A stretch of DNA of 64,000 nucleotides, taken from contig OZ025240.1 of the NCBI GenBank assembly GCA_964019155.1, positions 94,356,698-94,420,697 on the forward strand, in the 5' to 3' direction. The notes below the pieces were generated by a model. The model was given only the letters and a program-made list of their open reading frames with translations, ran no database searches and was not told the DNA's origin. Positions 35,544 to 48,600 of this stretch are shown here, piece by piece. Source of the stretch: Osedax fenrisi. Its lineage: Eukaryota; Annelida; Polychaeta; Sabellida; Siboglinidae. Numbering within the stretch: the stretch's first letter is position 1; the number at the start of each line of letters is the position of its first letter. The position numbers and the translations under genes are program-made.

Positions 35544-37860
35544 GTTGAAGGGAAGGTTATATTAGGGACTTTAACCCTAGTGTTGTTTGTTGTACTTGTC
35601 ATGTTTTTCATTTGCTAATATTGCTATTTTAATTATATACGAAGTATGAAAAACAATATTGTTTGAGATATATAAGATATCTTATTTGATAAAAATGTGA
35701 AAATTGGATCTTCGAATAATGTTTCATGCCGACACTATATATAAAATACATTTAAAATACATATAATATATATATCTATAAAAATACATTAAATAAAATA
35801 CCCTCGAACTTAAATTCATGCTAATCTAAAGTTTAGATTCTTAAAAAAGAAAGGCAAAACAATAAAATGCTCGAACTACCGAACAAATGGATTGATTATT
35901 CATCGGAGAAATAAACTTCTGATAAGTATCCTAATAAGATTAACTCATCTATCGGAGGAAGAAGTACAGATGAATAATCATGAATCACACGGTAATTATG
36001 GAGAAACTACAGAAAAGAAAAGCCCACAGAACACTGCTAGCACTTATGATATATAGGATTATTTTCTGTCATTTTCAAGCTACTATTATAGTTAATTTAA
36101 AAATAAGCAATATTTAAAGTTGGGACAACTCCCTGCCAACCTAAATAATTTGTTGTGTACGTATTCAATCCCTAGGAAGAATAATACTTGCTAAGCCTAC
36201 TAATAGCTTTATTAAGACGAAGGTTACCTTATTATTGAAAAGAAACTGGGATTTACTACGAACATTAGTGTAAATGTGTATAGGAAAGTAATGCTACGAA
36301 TAGTAGTCTACCTCTTATGGATACGGTTGCTTATGACTGAGAAGATAGTATGTGTGTTTACCAAGTTGAGGAGAGGTAGAAGTAAACTTAGGTGACAGAC
36401 AAGCTATATCAATATGGATTGTCAGGATATGTAAACTTATTTATTATTTAGTCTCGGATGTAATTAAACTTAAGACAAATAATAATAATCGTAATGAAAT
36501 AATAGAATTTAAATAAACATAATTAAACGAGATGAGAATATTGATTTGTTAAGATAAATTGTATTGAAATATAAAATAGGATTATAAAATGTATACAATA
36601 TAGTAGATTATAGTTAATAAAATAATATAAAATATTTGAAATAAATTCATAAATATCGTTTAAAATTACAATTTTAACCACAATAGTAAATATTGATATA
36701 TATAATTGTAATATCAAATATTTTTTTAGATTAACTATTATTTTTTGATATTAGGAAGATATAATGAAATAATAAGAGTTAATATTCACATCCCTTTAAA
36801 TGAACCTTTATATCATATAAAGATGCTTATTATAAACTAAATGAGAACTTTTTTCTTATTATTACTTTGGCATTAGTGATATTTACAATTATTATAAATA
36901 TAAATAAAAGAATTCAGTTTTTTAGTTAAATAAAGTATATAAATAGTAATACTATAGTATATGTGTATGGCATAAAAGTTAAGAATAATGAAGATAGCTT
37001 TCTAGCAAGGTTTTCCCAATATACATCATTGTTGTAGTTAAGGTAAGAGAGTGGAAAAGTATGTATAGCTTTATACGATCTAGCGTATACTGTTAAGCTT
37101 ATTTTACATATAAGGAGATTGGTTATCGACTGCTAATGTATGTTTTGTAATGGCTTGTTTTATCACGAGATCACATTGTTAATTATATATGTAAATTATT
37201 ATTTAAGATGCAGTAGATAATCTATCTGGAGTAGAGGAGTACAAATAATGACAATAATATAGGCGATTTATATGTGCATTATAATATGTGTTGAAATATC
37301 TGTCAATTTTTGTAATTTAATAATTGAATTAAGAAATAATTGCATAGAATGTTATTTATAATATTAAAGCGAGTATCATATGCTGGTTGATACAATATCA
37401 ACATTGACATAGCTATATATCAAATATCACTTCATTATAATATAATATATATATAATATATTATATTATCAACTTCAAATAGCTATAATATTATCACATG
37501 CTTGTTCATATTTACATCCTTCAGATTTACATCATATTTACATAAATATAAATATAAATCAGTAATAAATAAATTACATTTAACTTTCATTTTTAAACTA
37601 CTTATGAATTTGATATTTATATGTTAACTATTAAATAAAAGTATTACAAATTAATACTAGTAGTAATAGTAATGGTGATATTATTAGTAATACGTACAGC
37701 ACATACATTATTAACTGTGTATATTGAATACCCCATTAAGATTGACTATCTAATTTGAATAGTAAGTATGTGTCTGTAATACATACTTTAGAACCTATAG
37801 TGTAATTAATAAAGTATAATATAAAAAAGTTTTATTTAAAATCAAATACTTATTTTAGAG
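35544..37860. other. AT-rich intergenic region, no gene recognised
   Basis: From 35800 to 36450 composition is mixed and could be decayed repeat. From 36450 onward it is AT-rich with short TA runs. I find no conserved protein pattern. Confidence 0.35.
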
Positions 37861-38103
37861 TAAATCTATATTATATATAGTTGATCGAAAAAAGTATGGA
37901 TATATATATATATAAATATATATCCATTTATAGCTATATAATAATACGATCCGAAACAAATCAAAATAATAACGATATTAAATGAATGCAATATTTTTAA
38001 GTACACGTATAATAAGTACATATATAATAAGTACAAGTACATATAATAAGTAAAAGTACATAATAAGTTCACGTATAATAAGTATGACTGAATGCGGAGA
38101 AGT

Positions 38104-38190
38104 CTACTTTCGTGATTTCTTGTGACAGGTGTAGAGGCCAGCTCCGTGTTTCTCTTTGATCAAGGTCATCGTGTCTATCACTTTACCTCG
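38104..38190 (-). CDS. ACP7: ACP7 terminal exon
   Basis: 87 nt, acceptor CTAATGTAG. It encodes RGKVIDTMTLIKEKHGAGLY and TCHKKSRK, then TAG at 38106-38104. Its GK(V/I)(I/V)D start matches the ACP7 family C-terminus. Confidence 0.88.
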   Translation of the reverse strand, partial: RGKVIDTMTLIKEKHGAGLYTCHKKSRK

Positions 38191-41100
38191 CTACATTAGG
38201 GGTGGGGTGGGGTTAACGGGTTAATCATTAAGATACTTGGCATTAAGGGCATTAAGGGTATTGAAATTTGTTGACAACAAATATATTATATATATATATA
38301 TATGTTTGTTTTAAATATATATTTTTTTTATCTGAGAAAATTATTATTTAATGTATATTTTTTATATCTTCTAGAACTTTAGGACTTATCAATGATAAAT
38401 GTCAATAGTTAGTATATTAACTATTTACAAAATAATATAAATTGTACAAAATTTCAATACAAATCCCCTTAAGGGATAATAAATTATATAAAAAATGTAA
38501 CATAACACTCGTCCAGATAGGTGGGCTACATACAAGTATGCCTTTGATAGTTAGCCCCGCCTCTCGATAGTTAGCCCCGCCCTTCGATATTTAGCCCCAC
38601 CTATTGATAGTTAGCCCCGCCCCTTGACCTCTAACCTGATCATCTGACACTTGTTCTAGGTAGAGGTGTGTATCGTTCATGACGTTCACACGAGTGTATC
38701 CGTAGTCGTCACTGTGTGCAGCGGTCCATGGGAATGGGGTAGGGTTGAACGGGTCTACACCCTCGTGACAACCCTAGTGGGGGTGAGGGAGGGTGGGGTT
38801 AATGGGGGCATGGTGGGGCTGTAGTACAGGGGAATGGGGTAGGGTTGAACGGGTCTACACCTTCGTGACAACCCTAGTGGGGGTGTGGGGTTAACAGGGG
38901 CATGGTGGGGCTGTAGTACAGGGGAATGGGGTAGGGTTGAACGGGTCTACACCTTCGTGACAACCTTAGTGGGTGTGAGAGGTTAATGGGTGCAAGGGGT
39001 AGGCCCATAGTATAAGTAAACACAGTCAGGTGAAAGGATCTACATCTTTGTGTCATTATTGTTAAATGTACAAGTTTTCTTGGTGTGTTCATTTATATTA
39101 ACGATCTATATAGTATATATCAGTGTATGTAGCAGTGTATATATCAGTGTATATATCAGTGGATATAAACATATTATTAAGATCGAATTAAAATAGTTGG
39201 AATTTATATTAGTATACATGAACTATTGAAACCGCATTTGCCTATATAGAAATGATATTGTGTGGTTCAGTGAAAACATAATTTTCTAAACTCACATTGT
39301 TTACAATTGATTATATTTTGGTGGAGTCCTTTCCATCCCATCCTGGAACTTAGATGAATTTTTTAATTATAACCAAGATGATCTAGTGTCCCTTCTAAGT
39401 CGCTCTCATGTTAAGGCATCCATGGTTTTAACGAGAACCGATCATTTATGTATACACAATTATATAAGATCACTTCTAAATATTATTTTATTGGTCCGGA
39501 TGGGGCTTGAACCCGCGTCCTACTGCTTGTGTGTCTGACGCCTTAGCCAACTAGGCCACACAGGCAGTTTTCACATCCCTCTAAAACTAATACATAAACC
39601 ACGATAAGTATAAATAACTGACTAATTACTCTTTACTAACAGCAGATCCTGTAACGATGTTCACGGGGGAATCGGGATTTTTATAAACATTGCGATTATC
39701 TGTTCCGTTGCAAACCTAAACGATGAATTAATTATGAATTATATCAATAATAGTATATATATATATATCTATATATTATTATTATAATAGTATTACTATA
39801 GTATAATTCATATAATAATTATGTAAATATAATATGTATATACAATTTTAATATGATTTAATTATTAAATTAAAAATAATATTTATGTAATTGTAAAATA
39901 TTATACGAAACATTTTATTATTATTTACATATTAACATATTACTCACTAAATCTGGTAGGTAAAGTTCTCTCTAGCTTATATTATTTCAAAAATATTTAT
40001 TTAAAATATAAATTTATTACCATACATCAATCATAATTTTAAACTATTTTATTATTATTAAATTGATGCTTTTAATAACATTTTATATTGAATTATAAGA
40101 GATTTACACAAGATGAACGTATTTCACAGACTTAATATTAGTATTAATAATGTTTAAGTTTAGTGATTTTGATATGGCTATAATAAAACGCATACATTAT
40201 TAATAAACATTATTAATAAAACAAGAAAATTAAGTGTTTAATTAAAATTCAGAGAAATTAAAATTTTGTAATACAACTTATTAAATTAAAATTGTAATCA
40301 CAAATAATAAACCTAGCTGTTTTCACCGACTACACTACACCTGATATCAAACCTATTGAGATATTTATACTTATGGGTTAAAACTTGAATGATATAATTC
40401 TAAAATGCATTACTCCAATCTATGAATCATATTCTATAATTAGATATCCGTTACGACATAGACGATATTGGCATACGTGTGACTTAGAGTAAACAATGCA
40501 TGGCATGTCATAAGATATAGAGTAGATTGGTATATGATGTGTAAAATATTATATTTATATATATATATATAAAATTAATATATTTTATTTCATCTGTAAT
40601 ATTTATTTTATAGATTATAATTTATGATAATTATCATTAGTGATATATATATATATATATCACTAATGATAATTTATGAAATAAATATTAGATGAAATAA
40701 AATAAATTAATAAGAGTAAGCTATTGTACACACTACACACCTATAACTTGGGGCGCTGCAACAGAGGGGGGGGGGCGGGGGGGATATGTCCCCCCAACTT
40801 TAAAATCTAGGGGGACCTCCTATGTTTTGGTCCCCCCCCATAACTTTTACCACACAATTTATTTCGATTGGTTGGTCCCCCTACATACACACTATCGTTC
40901 CAGCGCCCCTACTTGTAATATAACTAAATTAAGATTATTAATATAAAAGTTTGTGTTAAACATTCACATCATAGAGAAAGTAATGTAATGGTATCATAAT
41001 AATAGCACATAATAATGTTGATAGAGTTGTGTAATATATTGTTCCTTATATAGTTGTAATACAAATTATAATATTACCATCTTTATATATATATATAGAC

Positions 41101-41226
41101 TATATATATATATAGACTTTATATATATTGTAATTTTCATATTATGATTTGAGTAAGATATAGAATTTGTACAATATTTACATTAATATATATGGCTATA
41201 AGATTAAGGTTACAAGGTTATTATTA

Positions 41227-41264
<38 letters not shown>

Positions 41265-42190
41265 ATATATATATGAACTATACATATATATATATGAAGT
41301 ATACATATTAATAAAATGTAAATATAGTAAATCTAGAATATCTAGTGATCAATATAAAATAGACTACTGCATATTCAATATTTACATATATAATATATAT
41401 TATATATATATATATATATGTATATAATGTATGTGTATATATTGTGTGTATACTATATGCGCAACACACATACACACTACCACATATACACCACCATCAC
41501 ACCCACACCACCATCACACCCACACCACCATCACACACACACACCCACACTACCACACCACACACACACACACACCACACACACACCCACACACCCACAC
41601 ACCCACACTACCACACCACCACACCCACATACACACACAGATAGATAGTGATGATACTAGCGGTGAGATTATAGACGGGCCATAGGCGTTCATAGGAGTG
41701 TTCATGTGCTGTGAAGTGAAGATCTACCCCGTACTTGTAGAGTAGGGGTTCAATAGCATAGGCCCCGGTCTTAGGTAGCCCCACCCTTATCTAGAGAGGG
41801 GTGGGGGTAGGGTAAGATGGGGGGGAGGGGGTAAAGTGAAGGTCTACCCCATACTTGTAGAGTAGGGGTTCAATATCATATACCCCCGTATTAGGTTGAT
41901 ACACCCTTATCTATAAAGAGGGAGTGGGTATGAAATATCAAGATATTATGAATGTTTATCTATATTTATGTGTGTATAAAATATGCATATTTTTATATAA
42001 ATAAATTAAAAATAAACAGATATGTATACACTTATATACAGATAAATATCAAATAATATAATATCATCTATATAAAGTAATTTGAGAATTTTAATTTTTA
42101 AAATACATAAATTATAGCTAACATATAATGTATTATATTATTTATTTTATAATGTAATATATTACATAATATATGTTAGTGTATACTACA

Positions 42191-42231
<41 letters not shown>

Positions 42232-42641
42232 ATATCTAGTATTCAATTAGTTCATATTTGTTACATAATTATATGTATATATTAGATATATTAACTAAAG
42301 GAAATTATGTAACTTATGTATTACTTGGTCTAAATATATATTATCATGTACAAATGGATAATTATAATTATTGATTACTATATATATATATATGTTAATA
42401 TAAAATATACTAGAAATATTTCAAGATAAAAACGTATTCTAATTAAATTGTAGCTTCATAGATATCTTAGTTAATAGTATATAATACTATAGTTAATTAA
42501 TAATTAATGAATCATTTATTACAACTTATTACGGGAAGAGATGCGTAGATATCGAATGGTTGCAGTAAGGTGGGAGAGAGTGAGAATAATAGTTAGTGAG
42601 GGATAGAGAGATAATGAGGGAAATAAGGAGAGAGAGTGAGA

Positions 42642-42676
<35 letters not shown>

Positions 42677-45600
42677 GGGGAGAAAGAGTGAGAGGAGGAG
42701 ATAGAGAGATAGTGAGGGAGATATAGAGAGAAAGTAAAGGGGAGATAGTGAGAGGAGGAGAGGGTGTCTATAACATCATCATAGAGGGGGGAGCCACTAA
42801 CGATATTCTGTTTGTTAGTGCAGTGTTCCCCGTCATCGCTATTAGAACAGTACAGAGGTCGGTGACACATCGAGATTATCCAAGGTCGCGCCCTTCGGTT
42901 CTCCTCCGTGTTAGCTTCCTGATGACAGAGAGAGAGAGAGGTAAGATGAGATAGAGTGGTCAGCATAGAGTGGTCAGTATGGTTTGATAGAGCTACCGAT
43001 ATGGTATACTACATTAATCAGTAACATTCAAGAGAATGACCCGTTTGGCAAGGATTGAGAATGACTATCATAACCGGAATGAGGTAGATAAAGTAATCGA
43101 TATGGTGTATCAAAATCAACAGTAAAGTCTGATAAAATGAGCGGTATGGATAGATAGATATATACACGAATGTATTGTTATAAATGCATCGAAAGTTAGC
43201 GTACATGTCGTTATGTGATCGGGGATGTTATGAAATAGGAGTTCAGTGTAAATAGCTTCAATAATTCCAAACTGAACCCTTACAAATAATATAGCGACGC
43301 ACGTGTATGCATGACGAGTGAGGTTTAATGTATTATAGCATTACGGTGTGAGAGGATGACCATCGTGGTCTGAATTAGTGGTCAGCGTTGTCTGTATATA
43401 TATAGTTTACTAGAGTAAGGTGTGATAAAATGCCCGGTATGGTTTCAGAGTATTTATTAAATTCAGAGAAAATGACCACTATGATCTAAATGAGTGGTAA
43501 CGTTTAAAGATAGTTGACTACGATAACTAGAGGTGTGAGTTGACCGGTATGGGAAGTTATTAAAGCCACATAGAGTGACCGCGGCGGTCTGAATCGGCGC
43601 GAATACCTGAAGGTCGTCGATGAGCCACTTGTACTGTTCGACTATCTGATCGGTGCCGTACTGCGTGTAGTAGTAAAACTCGGAGGAGAACGCTACGATG
43701 TGAGCCCTGCCTATGTTGAAACTACAGGGCGAGGGGGGGGGTTAAGTCAGGTTAAGTCAGGCAATCTATGTGTGTGGTAGGCTAGTGATGTTAATATGTT
43801 ATATATATATATTATAAATGTGTGACTCGGGTTAGCCTTGGTATTACACTCCTGCATTACCTTACATCTGTACACACGATGTGTGGTGGAGTAAATATGA
43901 GCCTACACATATATATTTATATATATTTTTAAATATATTCGAGCATATATATATATATATATGCTTGAAATTGTAATAAATAATCATCATTTGCTACGAC
44001 CCTTAAAAGAAATCTTTAACGTTATATGGTTTTAACGTATAACCTTATCATATCATATAACCTTATGATATACATGACATCATGTCGTCGACATGAGGTA
44101 AATACACGAAAATAAAAATATTTAATAACAGAAATATGAATAAAACCAATGAAATCTATTACTGATATCACATGCATTAACGATCTGTAACAGATATCAA
44201 GCTGAATGTATCGCATTGGTAACATCATTCTAGTAAACAAAACAAATAAAGAAATAACACAGCATTAGGTTTAGGTTATTTGTTTCAACATTAATTTGAA
44301 TTTTAAGGACATTTAGTGTCAACAAATTTTGAAATAAAATAAAATTTATATATTTGTATTACTAATTTAAATTCTGACATTTTGTATATTAATATTCTGA
44401 AATTTGTAGATAATTATATTCTTTAGAAGGATCGAAAAACGATGTTTTATAGAGATGCCTATTAGTAATTAAACCTAATTAGATATTTCAAATTTAATTT
44501 ATAGATATATATAATCTACATATAAAACAGTAAAAATGTTTTCAATTGGCCAAAAAATAAATGATATGTACTATTTATAGTTTAAGTACGTTTTCTTATC
44601 TATTCATGAGTAAACGGAACGTAATGTGACATTTGGATGCTCTTAAAATAACATCAATAAAATATGAACAAAACCTAGTTACGTATTTACCTAGATTGAC
44701 ATAAAACATATTTAAGTTTTATGTGCTTATGGTCGTGTAATATTTAAAAAACATCAATGAATTATGGATACTTTTTTGGTGCTAATAAGTCACATACGTT
44801 GAACAGTTTATTGTTATTGTTATTTTTATTTGGTGGAGTCCTTTCATCCCATCCAGGAACTTAGATGAAGTTTTCACTTATAACCATATATGGCTCTAAT
44901 GTCCCTTCGAGGCCGATCTCATGTTTTCCATGGATTTAACGAGAGCCGATCATTTATTTATACACAATTATATAAGATCACTTCTAAATAATATTTTAAG
45001 ATCCATTTTATAAAATTAATTAATGGTCCGGACGAGGGTCGAACCCATGTCCTACTGCTTGTGTGTCTGACGTCTGACGCCTTAGCCACTGAGCCACACA
45101 GGCAGTTTTATCATTCGTAATGTTACATAACGATGTATGCAATAGGTTTATACTATTACTGAGTGTTAAACTACTAATAACCATCTTTTAATATAAATGT
45201 AATGAGATGAAAGATAATTTTAATAAATACGCACTATGATATAGTAACAATATATAATGTAATAATAATAATCTAATATAAGGCTAGAATAATCACAAGT
45301 GTAATAGTAATATAACGGGGTGACAGCAATAGAAAACATCTGCAATCTTATTGTGTAGCCCGTTAGGTGGAACAACACACACAAACGTATGATATAAACA
45401 ACAAAAGAGAATAGAAAACTAAATATTCTTCTAATAAATCAGTACTATAATTACGCGGTATTTATTATTATTAATAATGATTCATTATGATTACGGAAAT
45501 GTCACACGATGAACATTGTGCAACACTCGACTCTCTCCGCTCACTCTGAATCTGCTTTCTCCGCGATAGCTCCAAAACGGCTGGAATGCTCTACCATATG

Positions 45601-48600
45601 ACGTTAGATGCTTGAAATACCTGTCACTACTTAAACGTATACTATCTGCACGCACCTATTAACATTTTAACCTACCATACCTTTCCTTCATTTTTATTGT
45701 ACTTTATTTATATTATTTGTATTTCCTTCTTATGACACGCATAACCACCGCGTGATTTTGTAGTCAATACACAATTTTAAAATAATTAAAAAAGTATGCG
45801 ATCATTACTATTATTATTATGATTACGAGATCGAGATTATTATTATGATTAAGAGATCGAGATTATTATTATGATTAAGAGATCGAGATTATTATTATCA
45901 TTAAGAGATCGAGATTATTATTATCATTAAGAGATCGAGATTATTATTATGATTAAGAGATAGAGATTATTATTATCATTACGAGATAGAGATTATTATT
46001 ATCATTACGAGATAGAGATTATTATTATCATTACGAGATCGAGATTATTATTATCATTAAGAGATCGAGATTATTATTATGATTAAGGTATCGAGATTAT
46101 TATTATGATTACGAGATCGAGATTATTATTATGATTACGAGATAGAGATTATTATTATCATTACGAGATCGAGATTATTATTATCATTAAGAGATCGAGA
46201 TTATTATTATGATTAAGAGATCGAGATTATTATTATGATTAAGAGATCGAGATTATTATTATCATTAAGAGATCGAGATTATTATTATCATTAAGAGATC
46301 GAGATTATTATTATGATTAAGAGATAGAGATTATTATTATCATTACGAGATAGAGATTATTATTATCATTACGAGATAGAGATTATTATTATCATTACGA
46401 GATCGAGATTATTATTATCATTAAGAGATCGAGATTATTATTATGATTAAGAGATCGAGATTATTATTATCATTAAGAGATCGAGATTATTATTATGATT
46501 ACGAGATCGAGATTATTATTATCATTAAGAGATCGAGATTATTATTATCATTAAGAGATCGAGATTATTATTATGATTAAGAGATCGAGATTATTATTAT
46601 CATTACGAGATCGAGATTATTATTATGATTACGAGATAGAGATTATTATTATGATTAAGAGATCGAGATTATTATTATCATTAAGAGATCAAGATTATTA
46701 TTATCATTAAGAGATCGAGATTATTATCATGATTAAGAGATAGAGATTATTATTATCATTAAGAGATCGAGATTATTATTATCATTAAGAGATCGAGATT
46801 ATTATTATGATTAAGAGATAGAGATTATTATTATCATTACGAGATAGAGATTATTATTATGATTAAGAGATCGAGATTATTATTATGATTAAGAGATCGA
46901 GATTATTATTATCATTAAGAGATCGAGATTATTATTATCATTAAGAGATCGAGATTATTATTATGATTAAGAGATCGAGATTATTATTATGATTAAGAGA
47001 TCGAGATTATTATTACGATTAAGAGATCGAGATTATTATTATGATTACGAGATAGAGATTATTATTATGATTAAGAGATCGAGATTATTATTATGATTAA
47101 GAGATCAGGATTATTATTATCATTAAGAGATCGAGATTATTATTATGATTAAGAGATCGAGATTATTATTATCATTACGAGATCGAGATTATTATTATGA
47201 TTAAGAGATCGAGATTATTATTATGATTAAGAGATCGAGATTATTATTATGATTACGAGATAGAGATTATTATTATGATTAAGAGATCGAGATTATTATT
47301 ATGATTAAGAGATCGAGATTATTATTATCATTAAGAGATAGAGATTATTATTATGATTACGAGATTGAGATTATTATTATGATTAAGAGATCGAGATTAT
47401 TATTATGATTTAGAGATCGAGATTATTATTATGATTAAGAGATCGAGATTATTATTACGATTAAGAGATCGAGATTATTATTATGATTACGAGATAGAGA
47501 TTATTATTATGATTAAGAGATCGAGATTATTATTATGATTAAGAGATCGAGATTATTATTATCATTAAGAGATCGAGATTATTATTATCATTAAGAGATC
47601 GAGATTATTATTATGATTAAGAGATCGAGATTATTATTACGATTAAGAGATCGAGATTATTATTATGATTACGAGATTGAGATTATTATTATGATTAAGA
47701 GATCGAGATTATTATTATGATTTAGAGATCGAGATTATTATTATGATTAAGAGATCGAGATTATTATTACGATTAAGAGATCGAGATTATTATTATGATT
47801 ACGAGATAGAGATTATTATTATGATTACGAGATAGAGATTATTATTATCATTACGAGATCGAGATTATTATTATCATTAAGAGATCGAGATTATTATTAT
47901 GATTAAGAGATCGAGATTATTATTATCATTAAGAGATCGAGATTATTATTATGATTAAGAGATCGAGATTATTATTATGATTAAGAGATCGAGATTATTA
48001 TTATCATTAAGAGATCGAGATTATTATTATCATTAAGAGATCGAGATTATTATTATGATTAAGAGATCGAGATTATTATTACGATTAAGAGATCGAGATT
48101 ATTATTATGATTACGAGATAGAGATTATTATTATGATTACGAGATCGAGATTATTATTATGATTAAGAGATCGAGATTATTATTACGATTACAAGATTAT
48201 TATTATCATTACGAGATAGAGATTATTATTATGATTAAGAGATCGAGATTATTATTATGATTAAGAGATCGAGATTATTATTATCATTAAGAGATCGAGA
48301 TTATTATTATCATTAAGAGATCGAGATTATTATTATGATTAAGAGATCGAGATTATTATTATGATTAAGAGATCGAGATTATTATTACGATTACAAGATT
48401 ATTATTATCATTACGAGATAGAGATTATTATTATGATTACGAGATCGAGATTATTATTATGATTAAGAGATCGAGACTAACATTACAATGATAAAGTGAC
48501 CATGACTACAACACTGTCATGTGACACCTACCTGTAGAACATGCCGTTGCCGTCACCCCCTGGCATGGTAAACCGGCGCTTGTAGTTAGAGAAGTTGTAG

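Noticed and set aside
41418..41685. His/Thr/Pro-rich ORFs
   Set aside because: Translation of a CA-rich microsatellite downstream of ACP7 exon 7.
45821..48476. CRISPR-like repeat array
   Set aside because: Units are contiguous 26-mers without unique spacers in eukaryotic intron DNA; it is a satellite.
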